Below are positions 27,511 through 37,634 of a stretch of 64,000 nucleotides of DNA, in pieces. A program made the position numbers and the translations under genes. Below the pieces are notes generated by a model. That model was not told the origin of the DNA, did no database searches, and saw only the letters and a list, made by a program, of their open reading frames with translations. Within the stretch, counting starts at the first letter, position 1, and every line of letters begins with the position of its first letter. Origin of the DNA: Amycolatopsis coloradensis (GTDB taxonomy: Bacteria > Actinomycetota > Actinomycetes > Mycobacteriales > Pseudonocardiaceae); assembly GCF_037997115.1 (NCBI RefSeq), contig NZ_CP150484.1:2081776-2145775 (forward strand), written 5' to 3'.

Positions 27511-27930
27511 GTGACGGCATCCGGGCAGCAAAGCTCGTTCGGCTGGCTCATCACGGATTTCGCGCGCCGGGTTCCCGGTGCGGCGCACGCCGTGCTGGTC
27601 TCCGCGGACGGGCTTCTCCTCGCGCCGTCGGACGGACTGCCGCAGGAACGGGCCGAACAGCTGTCCGCGGTCGCCTCCGGGCTGATCAGCCTCACCGCCG
27701 GCGCGGCGCGCTGCTTCGACGCGGGCGGGGTCAACCAGACCGTCGTCGAGATGGAACGCGGTTACCTCTTCCTCATGTCGGTCGCCGACGGCTCGTCACT
27801 CGCCGTGCTGGCCGCGCCGACCTGTGACATCGGCACCGTGGCCTATGAGATGACCCTGCTCGTCGAGCGGGTCGGCCAGCAGATCACGCCCGAGCTGCGC
27901 GCGCAGCTCCAGGGCGGCGTACGTGGGTGA
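27511..27930 (+). CDS. Roadblock/LC7 protein, second conservon copy
   Basis: A 139-aa roadblock/LC7 protein closely related to CvnB at 25206 ([39 protein letters not shown]). GTG at 27511 has GAGGAGGGA just upstream. It is followed after 3 bp by a DUF742 gene but has no kinase or GTPase of its own in the operon. Confidence 0.9.
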   Translation: MTASGQQSSFGWLITDFARRVPGAAHAVLVSADGLLLAPSDGLPQERAEQLSAVASGLISLTAGAARCFDAGGVNQTVVEMERGYLFLMSVADGSSLAVLAAPTCDIGTVAYEMTLLVERVGQQITPELRAQLQGGVRG

Positions 27931-27933
27931 CCG

Positions 27934-28521
27934 ATGAAGATCACCGGATTCACCGAACCGGAACCGTCCGGCTGGGACTCCCTCTACCAGGGCACCGAAC
28001 GCGAAGCCTTCGATTCGCCGAGCCGCTTCGAGCTGAGCTCGATCAGCACGGTGATGCCGCGGCGCCCGGCCGCGCCGCCGGAGCCGCCTCCCGCGCCTCC
28101 GTCGATGCCTTCGCCGATCCGTCAGTCGCCGCCGCGTCCCACACCCGCTGACGTCGCACCCGCTTCGGTCTATCTGCCGACTTCGGGCTCCCGGGTCCGG
28201 CCTTACACCCGCACCGGCGGGCGCACCCGCACCGCGCACGACCTGGCGCTGGAGGCGCTGGTGTCGACCAGTGAGGACGGCCGCCGGTACCGCGGCGTGC
28301 GGACTCCCGAGCACCGCCAGATCTGCGACCTCTGCCTGGACACCCGGTCGATCGCCGAGATCGCCGCGCATCTGCGGCTGCCGCTGGGCGTGGTGAAGGT
28401 GCTCGTGGGCGACATGGCGGACGCCGGGCTGGTGCTGATCCACCAGACGGAGCTGATCCTCGGCGACTCTTCTTCGCGGGCTTTCATGGAGCGGGTGCTG
28501 CAAGGCTTGCGCGCCCTCTGA
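27934..28521 (+). CDS. DUF742 protein, second conservon copy
   Basis: A 195-aa protein: about 85 aa of Pro-rich linker, then a DUF742 domain (RVRPYTRTGGRTRTAHDLALEAL; ICDLCLDTRSIAEIAAHLRLPLGVVKVLVGD). The domain is highly similar to CvnC. It starts 3 bp after the roadblock stop. The unit ends here; the next gene is unrelated. Confidence 0.88.
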   Translation: MKITGFTEPEPSGWDSLYQGTEREAFDSPSRFELSSISTVMPRRPAAPPEPPPAPPSMPSPIRQSPPRPTPADVAPASVYLPTSGSRVRPYTRTGGRTRTAHDLALEALVSTSEDGRRYRGVRTPEHRQICDLCLDTRSIAEIAAHLRLPLGVVKVLVGDMADAGLVLIHQTELILGDSSSRAFMERVLQGLRAL

Positions 28522-28526
28522 CGTCC

Positions 28527-29051
28527 GCATTTAGTCCTCTGGATCCGCCGACCTACTACACCGTCCGATGTCCTTGTGGGCAGCATCAGCGTTGGATCCA
28601 TCTGACGCCGAGCGGTGCCAACTACGGGAAGAACGCGATCTCCTGGCTGCTTCGTCAACCTTGCTACCAGATCGAAGGGGGTTACTGATGGCTGTGACGG
28701 TTCACGCGCATTGGGTGTTCATCGCCGACGGCGATGGTGATCTCTTCGGTTATTGCGACAAGGTGATGCGAGCGCTGCTCGAGCAGGAACGCTGTCTCGA
28801 CGGATTCGTGGACAGTGCGGTCTCCGCGGATGGCGGACGAGCGGTCATGGAGATCGAGGCCGACGTTTCCGGCGACGATCTCTCGCACGCGATCGCGAAG
28901 GCTCATGCCGCCGTCCGGTCCGCCCTGCATTCGGTCGGGATCGGGACGCCGGATTGGCCGACACACGGCGAGGCCATGTCGGTGGTGCTGAAGGACCTCC
29001 GCACCGAGCAGCTCGCGTAGCTGCCGTCGCGCATTCAGAGGACTAAACGCG
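28527..29051. repeat. Separated arms of the CAGAGGAC palindrome family
   Basis: Left arm GCATTTAGTCCTCTGGATCC (28527-28546) and right arm CGCATTCAGAGGACTAAACG (29030-29049) match the two arms of the compact hairpins at 41762-41831 and 59261-59324, but lie about 480 bp apart and enclose the gene at 28688. Confidence 0.7.
28688..29020 (+). CDS. Hypothetical small protein
   Basis: A 110-aa soluble protein, not recognised. It has alternating strands and helices (AVTVHAHWVFIADGDGD; GGRAVMEIEADVSGDDL; AIAKAHAAVRSALHSVGI), reminiscent of a small ferredoxin-like alpha/beta fold. ATG at 28688 has AAGGGGG upstream. It lies between two arms of a dispersed palindrome family. Confidence 0.65.
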   Translation: MAVTVHAHWVFIADGDGDLFGYCDKVMRALLEQERCLDGFVDSAVSADGGRAVMEIEADVSGDDLSHAIAKAHAAVRSALHSVGIGTPDWPTHGEAMSVVLKDLRTEQLA

Positions 29052-29059
29052 CGGTGTGG

Positions 29060-31303
29060 TCAGTCTTCGACGAGGGCGGCCGACGTGATCCGGTGCAGCG
29101 GGTAGCGCTCGTTGTCGGTCCCTTCGAGGACCCCGGCGCCGACTCGCAGCGGCCGGACCACCCGCTGGCTCGCCGTCCCGCGTGAGTCGACGAACCCGAT
29201 CCACACTTCACGGCGCTCGATGGTCGCCTGGGACAGCAGCGCCAGCGTCGCGGACGTGTCCCCGGCGCCGCCACCCTGCGGCGCGCGCACCGTCTCGCCC
29301 CGGCGCCGTGCCGAAGCCGCGTCGCCGGCCCGGACATGCGCGACGATTTTGCCGACCTGTTCGTCGGTCAGCCCGGCAGGCTCGCCAGGCGCACGACGCG
29401 CGGCACGCGCCTTCGCGGGCAGGCGACGTCCAGACGGCCTGATGTCCATGACGCGTCCGTCGGGGCCTTCGGCGGCCGGAGCGAACCCGGCGGCGCGGAG
29501 CGCGTCGAGGACTTCGGCGAGCGGGTACGCGCTGATGAGCACCGTCGGCGCGATCATCCGCAAGCCGTACTCGGTCGCGACGGGGCTGCCCATCACCTCG
29601 GCGAGCAGCGACGCGTCGTCACAGCGCAGGAACGACTCGGCGGCCCCGCCGCGCAGCCGCCCGTGCCGCCGGGCGACGTCGTCGATCAGGTAGCTCAGCG
29701 ATTGCGGCACCGGCGTCGCCGACCGTGTCGAGAACAGTTGGTGCAGCTCTCCCGCGGTCCGCCCGGTGTCGAGCGCGCGCCGCACGGACGTCTCGGTGAT
29801 CCGGTAGACGGTCGCGTGCCCGGCCGATTCGATGTCGGCGACGGCGGTCATCTCGGCGGCGAGTTCGGCCTCCAGTGGCCCGGGCGCGACCACGGTCAGG
29901 TCGGCCTGGACGAGGACGTGATCCACCGGACGCGGCAGCGCGTCGATCATCGCCTCGACCGCTCCGGGCCTGTCTTCGGCCAGCAGCGCCCGTGCCGCCG
30001 TGGTGAGGCCGCCGAGCCCGATCAGGCCGAGCGCCGCCCCCTCGGCCATCGTCCAGCGCACGGTCTCGTCGCGCAGCCGCCCGCCCCGCCGCGGCGCGCG
30101 CCAGGCGAGCGCGGCGACCAGTTCGTCGGTGCTCTTCACGCACGCGCCCTCGGGAAGAGCGGCCAGGGCGAGCAGGATCCGTCGCCGCGACGTGGGTGCC
30201 AGCGGACGGCGCAGGTCCTCCGAAAGCGGCGCGATCGGCTTGTCCTTCGCGTCCCGCCCGCCGGCGAGCCCGGGCAGCCGGGGCAGTTCGAGCCAGGCCT
30301 GGGCGATCGTCATCCAGCGCTGCGCGGTCGGCGACGCGAGCCACGAATCCGTGAGCGTCGTCGGCACCCATTCCGGCGTGGTCGCTTCGCTGTCGGCCAC
30401 CAGCCCGGCGCCGACGGCGATCTCCGCGAGCAGGGTCACCCGTGTCTCGTCGACGTCGAGATCCTTGGCGAGCTTCTTGAGCTCGCGGACCCCGAGACCG
30501 CCGGACTTCAACACCGGCGGTGGCGTCTCCGACCACGCGCGAAGCATGCTTTCGGTCTGGCGCAAGAACTCCATCGCCTCACCGGCCGCCGTCGTGTCCA
30601 CTGTGGACGGCTGATGCGGATGCGTGGGGAGTTCCGGTTCGCGCAGTGACGCCGGGTCGAACACCGACCCGCCGCGCAGCGCGATCCCGATCTCGCGCGG
30701 CAGCTCGACGGTCTGGTCGTCCCGGCGCAGCAGCAGACCGCGCGCGAGCAGGCGCTGGACCGGGTTCTGCGCCCGCTCCAGCGGGACGTCGGCCGCCGCG
30801 TCACGGGTCCGGCCGATCGGCGGCCCGGCCGCAAGCGTCGTCAGTACGGCGCGTTCGTCCTCGCCGACCTCCGCGAGCGCGGCCTCGATATCCGCTCCGG
30901 CGAGCGAGGGCGACGACGACCCGAGTCCGGCGGGGAAGGGGCCGAGCGCGTCACGGGCCGACGGCGGGACGCGCAGCGCGTCGTCCTCACCCCAGACCAG
31001 TGCCCGCTTGCGCAGCAGCGCCAGCGGCTCGCCGATCTCCTTGCCCACGAGCCGCGCGACCTCGGCCGCGGCGACCGGTTCGGCGTCCGCCCCGGCCAGC
31101 AGCAGGGCGTCGAGGACGGCGAGCGTGAAGGTGCCGAGGTCTTCGCAGGCGCGCGCGACGGAGCCCGGCGTGCCTGCCCGGGTGGCGAGCACGATGGTGT
31201 CGGACGGGGGCGGCGTGGACAGGTCGCGACGCGTGCGCAGCAGTGCCGCTAGAGCGTCGTCGGACTCCTGGCGCAGCCAGTCCGCCAGGGAGGGCGCGGG
31301 CAT
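29060..31303 (-). CDS. Helicase-associated protein (XPB/Ssl2 N-terminal-like)
   Basis: A 747-aa protein with the helicase_C_3 / XPB-Ssl2 conjoined N-terminal domain around residues 430-560 (VDHVLVQADLTVVAPGPLE; YRITETSVRRALDTG) and a WYL-like segment at the C-terminus (EVWIGFVDSRG...PLRVGAGVLEG). No helicase motifs are present. The orthologue in M. tuberculosis (Rv0862c, from memory) adjoins XPB (Rv0861c), so it probably works with that helicase. Here XPB is 21 kb away. Divergent from the small gene at 31396. Confidence 0.82.
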   Translation of the reverse strand: MPAPSLADWLRQESDDALAALLRTRRDLSTPPPSDTIVLATRAGTPGSVARACEDLGTFTLAVLDALLLAGADAEPVAAAEVARLVGKEIGEPLALLRKRALVWGEDDALRVPPSARDALGPFPAGLGSSSPSLAGADIEAALAEVGEDERAVLTTLAAGPPIGRTRDAAADVPLERAQNPVQRLLARGLLLRRDDQTVELPREIGIALRGGSVFDPASLREPELPTHPHQPSTVDTTAAGEAMEFLRQTESMLRAWSETPPPVLKSGGLGVRELKKLAKDLDVDETRVTLLAEIAVGAGLVADSEATTPEWVPTTLTDSWLASPTAQRWMTIAQAWLELPRLPGLAGGRDAKDKPIAPLSEDLRRPLAPTSRRRILLALAALPEGACVKSTDELVAALAWRAPRRGGRLRDETVRWTMAEGAALGLIGLGGLTTAARALLAEDRPGAVEAMIDALPRPVDHVLVQADLTVVAPGPLEAELAAEMTAVADIESAGHATVYRITETSVRRALDTGRTAGELHQLFSTRSATPVPQSLSYLIDDVARRHGRLRGGAAESFLRCDDASLLAEVMGSPVATEYGLRMIAPTVLISAYPLAEVLDALRAAGFAPAAEGPDGRVMDIRPSGRRLPAKARAARRAPGEPAGLTDEQVGKIVAHVRAGDAASARRRGETVRAPQGGGAGDTSATLALLSQATIERREVWIGFVDSRGTASQRVVRPLRVGAGVLEGTDNERYPLHRITSAALVED

Positions 31304-31395
31304 AGAGGACCAGGATACCGGGCGGGTGGTGGCCCGGCAGCCGCGTTCGGGCAGACTGTCCCCCGAGAACGCTTGACCATGCTCTGGAGGACGTT

Positions 31396-31578
31396 GTGGC
31401 GAAGGGCGATAACAAGAAGCGCGCGGGCATCGACCCCACGTGGCCCGGTGAAGACGGGGAGCACCCCGTCACCGAGCTCGCGTCCGATCGGCAGGGTGCG
31501 CTGTCCCCGTTCGGCGACGTGACCTTCCCGCTCGAGAGCGTGCCTTACGTGCACCCCGAGACCGAGATCAACCGGTAG
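31396..31578 (+). CDS. Conserved 60-aa hypothetical protein
   Basis: A 60-aa hydrophilic protein with a Lys-rich start (AKGDNKKRAG) and a C-terminus PLESVPYVHPETEINR. GTG at 31396 has GGAGG six bases upstream. By position it corresponds to the small gene next to Rv0862c in mycobacteria (Rv0863). Function unknown. Confidence 0.75.
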   Translation: MAKGDNKKRAGIDPTWPGEDGEHPVTELASDRQGALSPFGDVTFPLESVPYVHPETEINR

Positions 31579-31678
31579 AAGTTACTGGTCAGTCACCCCC
31601 TGCGAGGGTTCGTGGCGGTCGTCACGGGAGTAGGTTTCCGATCGACCTATTCGAGCGTTCCTCAGCGGGGGTAGTGCC

Positions 31679-33079
<1,401 letters not shown>

Positions 33080-33091
33080 CGGAAACCCGCC

Positions 33092-33144
33092 GAAGGGGCG
33101 CCGGTTCCGCATCCACCTCACGGGGGAGCGGAGGGCGCCCCTTC
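33092..33144 (+). terminator. Hairpin terminator after malic enzyme
   Basis: Perfect 11-bp arms GAAGGGGCGCC (33092-33102) and GGCGCCCCTTC (33134-33144), starting 13 bp after the stop codon. The loop is 31 nt and there is no strong T-run, as is usual in high-GC actinobacteria. Confidence 0.75.
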
Positions 33145-33384
33145 ATCGTGTTTCCGTGGGCCTTCGGCCCGAAATAGGGCGCTCGGCGGTGAAGTCTCCG
33201 TCGGGCGCGGGGCGCCCTTGGGGAGACCCCGTGCCGGAAGCGATAGCAAAGGTCCCTTGCTCCATTCGGAGTGCTTGTCATCACTGAGGCCGACCTCGTG
33301 GCCGACTTCAGGGTGACGACTCCGCGCCTGGCCCGCTCATAGGCTCGACCCCGACCAAGAAGTCGATCATGACGGGGGTTGGGG
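33145..33384. other. Gap upstream of the secreted peptidase
   Basis: No gene. It contains a GGGCCTTCGGCCC hairpin near 33160 and the AGCAAAGGTCCCTTGCT palindrome at 33245-33261. The final 80 bp presumably carry the promoter of the peptidase gene. Confidence 0.55.
33245..33261. repeat. AGCAAAGGTCCCTTGCT palindrome
   Basis: A near-perfect 17-bp palindrome also found at 38537-38553 and 52304-52320, each time in a gap and preceded or followed by GTAGC/GCTACC-like bases. Confidence 0.75.
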
Positions 33385-34932
33385 ATGAATCGCTCTGTCC
33401 TGAGCAGGATCGGGGCACTCACGGCCGCGGCGGTGACCATGGCGGTACTCGTACCGGCCACGGCGTCCGCCGCGGTTTCGTCCGTGCGCTGGGGGCCGTG
33501 TCCGGAGGACGTGGCCGCGCCCGGCGTGCAGTGCGCCACCTTGAAGGTCCCGCTCGACTACCGGAACCCGGGCGGGAACACCATCGACATCGCCGTTTCG
33601 AAACTCGCCAGCACGAAGCCGGCGAAGCGGCGCGGGATCATGCTGACCAACCCGGGAGGCCCCGGCGGGCCAGGGCTGACCATGCCCGCCGGGTTGCGCG
33701 CGGCGGGCATGCCGTCGAGCGTGCTCGACGCGTACGACATCATCGGCTTCGATCCGCGCGGGATCGGTCACAGCACGCCGGTCACCTGCGATCTCAAGCC
33801 CGAGCAGCAGGTGAGCAACGTCCCGCCGTACGCGCGTGACGCGGCGGCGGTGGCGGAGCGCGCGAAGTACGTGGAGGGCATCGCGAAGCAGTGCGGGGCC
33901 TCGGCGACCGCCGCGAACCTGCAGTACATCACCACGGCCAACACCGCCCGCGACATGGACCGCATCCGGGAAGCCCTCGGCGAGGAGAAGCTCTCGTACT
34001 ACGGCGTTTCGTACGGCAGCTACCTCGGCGCCGTGTATTCGACGCTGTTCCCGCGGCAGACCGATCGCGTCGTGATCGACAGCGTGACCGGCCCCGGCGG
34101 GCTCGATCCGGTCACCTCGCGCCGTCTGGCGGAGGGGTTCGAGGACCGCTTCCCGGACTTCGCGAAATGGGCGGCGGCGCGGCACGCGAGCTACGGGCTC
34201 GGCCGCACTCCGCAGCAGGTGACGGCGAAGTTCTACGAACTCGTCGCCAAACTCGACGGCGGCGCCGTCCCCGGTGTCGACGGCGCGGCGTTCCGCATGG
34301 GCACTTTCGGCGCGCTCTACGCGACCAGTTCCTTCCCGGTGCTGGCGCAGCAGTGGCAGGCGCTCGACACCGAAGGCACCGTGGAGCAGACCGCTCAGGC
34401 CCAGCAGATCGATCCGGCGCAGCTGCTGGCCGGGCAGTTGCACGTGGTCTGCAACGACGCGGACTGGCCCGAGGATGTCGCGACCTACCAGCGCAACGTC
34501 GCGAAGGACCGGGTGAAGTACCCGATGTTCGGCGCCGCCGGGGCGAATATCTGGGCCTGCGCGTACTGGCCGTCCGAGCCGATCGAGCCGCCGGTACGGA
34601 TCGGCGACCGGGGTCCGTCGAACATCCTGATGGTGCAGAACCTTCGTGACCCGGCGACGCCGCTGAGCGGTGCCAAGGAGATGCGCCGCGCCCTCGGTGA
34701 CCGGGCGCGGATCGTGACCGTGGACGAGGGCGGGCACGGAGTCTGGCTGAGCGACGAGAACGCTTGCGGCAACAACGCCGTCAACCGGTTCTTCGTGGAA
34801 GGCAAGCGCCCCGCGCGCGACACGGCCTGCGCCGCGGACAAGGGCGGGCTCTTCGCTTCGATGACGCCGGAGCAGCGGCGGGAACGGGAGAAGGCGCTCG
34901 ACGAGGTTCGCTCGAAGCAGCGGATGTTCTGA
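33385..34932 (+). CDS. Secreted alpha/beta-hydrolase, tripeptidyl aminopeptidase type
   Basis: A 515-aa exported serine hydrolase. The signal peptide ends at ATASAA near residue 30. Nucleophile Ser209 lies in GVSYGS, the acid in NLRDPATP and the His in EGGHG; NPGGPGGPG forms the oxyanion region. The C-terminal TAP-like domain (VCNDADWPED, a WACAYWPSEP motif) matches Streptomyces tripeptidyl aminopeptidases and SlpD/E proteases, which trim N-terminal peptides outside the cell. ATG at 33385 is preferred. Confidence 0.88.
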   Translation: MNRSVLSRIGALTAAAVTMAVLVPATASAAVSSVRWGPCPEDVAAPGVQCATLKVPLDYRNPGGNTIDIAVSKLASTKPAKRRGIMLTNPGGPGGPGLTMPAGLRAAGMPSSVLDAYDIIGFDPRGIGHSTPVTCDLKPEQQVSNVPPYARDAAAVAERAKYVEGIAKQCGASATAANLQYITTANTARDMDRIREALGEEKLSYYGVSYGSYLGAVYSTLFPRQTDRVVIDSVTGPGGLDPVTSRRLAEGFEDRFPDFAKWAAARHASYGLGRTPQQVTAKFYELVAKLDGGAVPGVDGAAFRMGTFGALYATSSFPVLAQQWQALDTEGTVEQTAQAQQIDPAQLLAGQLHVVCNDADWPEDVATYQRNVAKDRVKYPMFGAAGANIWACAYWPSEPIEPPVRIGDRGPSNILMVQNLRDPATPLSGAKEMRRALGDRARIVTVDEGGHGVWLSDENACGNNAVNRFFVEGKRPARDTACAADKGGLFASMTPEQRREREKALDEVRSKQRMF

Positions 34933-34949
34933 GGACTAGCCTGCTGGGC

Positions 34950-35420
34950 GTGAGTGAACTCAGCCACGTCGACCATACGGGTGCCGCCCGTATGGTCGAC
35001 GTTTCCGGCAAGACGCCCACCGCCCGCACCGCGCTGGCGGGCGGCACCGTGCACACCACGGCCGAGGTGCTCGGCCTGCTGGCGACGGACGGGCTACCCA
35101 AGGGCGACGCGCTCGCGACCGCCCGGATCGCTGGCATCATGGGTGCGAAGAAGGTGCCCGAGCTGATCCCGCTCTGCCACCAGATCGCGTTGTCCGGGGT
35201 GAAGGTCGAGTTCGTCCTCGACGAGACCGCCGTGCACATCACCGCGACCGCGAAGACGAACGACCGGACCGGCGTCGAGATGGAGGCGCTGACCGCCGTC
35301 GCCGTCGCCGGGCTGACCCTGCACGACATGATCAAGGCCGTCGATCCCGCGGCGACCCTCGACGACGTCCGCCTGATCCGCAAGGACGGCGGCAAGACCG
35401 GGACCTGGGAGCGGCCGTGA
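34950..35420 (+). CDS. moaC: Cyclic pyranopterin monophosphate synthase MoaC
   Basis: A 156-aa enzyme that converts the MoaA product to cPMP in molybdenum cofactor synthesis. Conserved motifs: MVDVSGK, LCHQIALSG (PLCHQI), KTNDRTGVEMEALTA and DMIKAVDP, with the catalytic Lys in RKDGGKTG. The start is GTG at 34950. It overlaps mog by 4 bp (GTGA) and heads a three-gene operon moaC-mog-moaE. Confidence 0.95.
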   Translation: MSELSHVDHTGAARMVDVSGKTPTARTALAGGTVHTTAEVLGLLATDGLPKGDALATARIAGIMGAKKVPELIPLCHQIALSGVKVEFVLDETAVHITATAKTNDRTGVEMEALTAVAVAGLTLHDMIKAVDPAATLDDVRLIRKDGGKTGTWERP

Positions 35421-35908
35421 ACCGGGCCGCGAGGGTGATCGTGGCGTCGAACCGCGCCGCGAAGGGTGTCTACGAGGACACCACTGGCCCGGTCATCACG
35501 GACTGGCTGTCCGCACGGGGCTGGGACGTGCCGGAGCCTGTGGTCGTCGAGGACGGGGAACCCGTCGGCGAAGCCCTGCGGGACGCCGTCGCGGCCGGGG
35601 TGCAGGTGATCGTGACGACTGGCGGCACCGGCATCTCGCCGACGGACCGCACCCCGGACGTCACGCGCGCCGTCCTCGACTACGAACTCCCCGGCGTCGC
35701 GGACGCGATCCGCGCCGCCGGACTGCCCAAGGTGCCCACGGCCGTCCTCTCGCGCGGTGTCGCCGGCGTCGCGGGCCGGACCCTGGTGGTGAACCTCCCC
35801 GGCTCGCGTGGCGGGGTGAAGGACGGCCTGGGAGTACTGGACGGGATCCTCGACCACGCCGTCGACCAGCTGGCGGGCGGCGACCACCCACGGGAGGCAC
35901 AGCAGTGA
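35417..35908 (+). CDS. mog: Molybdopterin adenylyltransferase-like protein (Mog/MoaB)
   Basis: A 163-aa MoCF-biosynthesis-domain protein with TTGGTGISPTDRTPD and NLPGSRGGVKD, which bind molybdopterin. It activates molybdopterin with ATP before metal insertion. The start is GTG at 35417 and both ends overlap neighbours by 4 bp. Confidence 0.92.
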   Translation: MNRAARVIVASNRAAKGVYEDTTGPVITDWLSARGWDVPEPVVVEDGEPVGEALRDAVAAGVQVIVTTGGTGISPTDRTPDVTRAVLDYELPGVADAIRAAGLPKVPTAVLSRGVAGVAGRTLVVNLPGSRGGVKDGLGVLDGILDHAVDQLAGGDHPREAQQ

Positions 35909-36333
35909 GCGTTCGGGTCGCACGGATCGCGGTGGTCGACGAGCCGCTTTCGGTCGAAGAGCACGCCCGCCTGGTGGACGACGCGGCCGCGGGTGCCGTC
36001 GTCACCTTCGGCGGGGTCGTGCGGGACCACGACGGCGGCCGGTCGGTGGACCGGCTCGCCTACGAAGGACACCCCAGCGCCGCCGACGTGCTCGCGGAGG
36101 TCGTCGCGGATCTCTCGGGCAGATGGGAGGGCGTGCGGGCGGTCGCCGTCAGCCACCGGCTGGGCGCGCTGGCCATCGGTGACGTCGCGCTGGCGTGCGC
36201 CGTGGCGGCCGAGCACCGGGGGCAGGCGTTCGCCGCCTGCTCGGAGCTGGTCGACGAGGTCAAGGCGCGGCTGCCGGTGTGGAAACACCAGCACTTCAGC
36301 GACGGCAGCGACGAGTGGGTCAACTCGCCGTAG
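35905..36333 (+). CDS. moaE: Molybdopterin synthase large subunit MoaE
   Basis: A 142-aa catalytic subunit that works with MoaD (38699) to put two sulfurs on cPMP. Motifs: VVTFGGVVRDHDGG (the VRxxN-like loop), YEGHPSAA, SHRLGALAIGDVAL and the active-site KARLPVWKHQHFSDGS. GTG at 35905 overlaps mog by 4 bp. Hairpins follow directly. Confidence 0.95.
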   Translation: MSVRVARIAVVDEPLSVEEHARLVDDAAAGAVVTFGGVVRDHDGGRSVDRLAYEGHPSAADVLAEVVADLSGRWEGVRAVAVSHRLGALAIGDVALACAVAAEHRGQAFAACSELVDEVKARLPVWKHQHFSDGSDEWVNSP

Positions 36334-36372
36334 GAGGGGGCTGAAGGGGACTTTCCCCGCATGCGATGAGAC

Positions 36373-36415
36373 GAAAGCGCCCTTCACCGCGTCAGACGAG
36401 GTGAAGGGCGCTTTC
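36373..36415. terminator. Hairpin after moaE
   Basis: Perfect 16-bp arms GAAAGCGCCCTTCACC / GGTGAAGGGCGCTTTC. An upstream GCTGAAGGGGACTTTCC arm (about 36342-36358) could compete for pairing. It probably ends the moaC-mog-moaE transcript and also lies past the rpf gene. Confidence 0.7.
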
Positions 36416-36443
36416 AGCCCGCAACGGGCGCGGACACGACAAA

Positions 36444-36475
36444 GCCCCACCGCCGGGGGAATGGCGCGGTGGGGC
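36444..36475 (-). terminator. Intrinsic terminator of rpf
   Basis: Read leftward, arms GCCCCACCGC / GCGGTGGGGC (10 bp) are followed by TTTGT, about 70 bp past the rpf stop. This is the most classical intrinsic terminator seen in the window. Confidence 0.8.
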
Positions 36476-36542
36476 CTTGTCAGTCGTGACGTGGCCGCGC
36501 GGGGAATCCCGCGGGCGTCACGACTTACCGGTGCTCAAGAGC

Positions 36543-37318
<776 letters not shown>

Positions 37319-37452
37319 TTTCGCTCGGGGTTGGGTCCGGGAATCCGTTGGACAGGGCTCGGCGCTACGGGTTCCCGGTGTTGCGTGGTCGGTCGGGGCC
37401 AACCGAAAAGCGACGGTACGTAACGAACGGCCTGATCGGAAATTATTCGAGC

Positions 37453-37468
37453 CGTGACCTACATCACA
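37453..37468. promoter_or_regulatory. CRP-type binding site upstream of rpf
   Basis: Read leftward, TGTGATGTAGGTCACG is an almost perfect TGTGA-N6-TCACA palindrome. It lies about 275 bp upstream of the rpf start, just before an AT-rich AATAATTT that could be the -10. In M. tuberculosis rpfA is a known target of the cAMP receptor protein Rv3676. Confidence 0.72.
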
Positions 37469-37593
37469 GTAACAGCACGCAACCCATGGCGATTCGGCTG
37501 TTTATGCAGGTCAGCGGGCCGTTATCTGGCCGTTTCCTGACCGAGATAATTCACGGATCGTGAGGCTTGCATCACGTGGATTAAGGGATGACT

Positions 37594-37627
37594 GGCCCAT
37601 TCGTGCGCCTTCGCGCGCGAATGGGCC
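37594..37627 (-). terminator. Hairpin after the phosphodiesterase gene
   Basis: GGCCCATTCG...CGAATGGGCC with inner TGCGC/GCGCG pairing and a CTTC loop gives a stem of about 15 bp. It lies 7 bp past the stop of the leftward gene at 37635. Confidence 0.75.
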
Positions 37628-37634
37628 GCGCACT

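Noticed and set aside
37560-37575. Second CRP-like site GTGA...TCAC downstream of rpf promoter region
   Set aside because: The half-sites are 8 bp apart rather than 6, and the location is upstream of no rightward gene.
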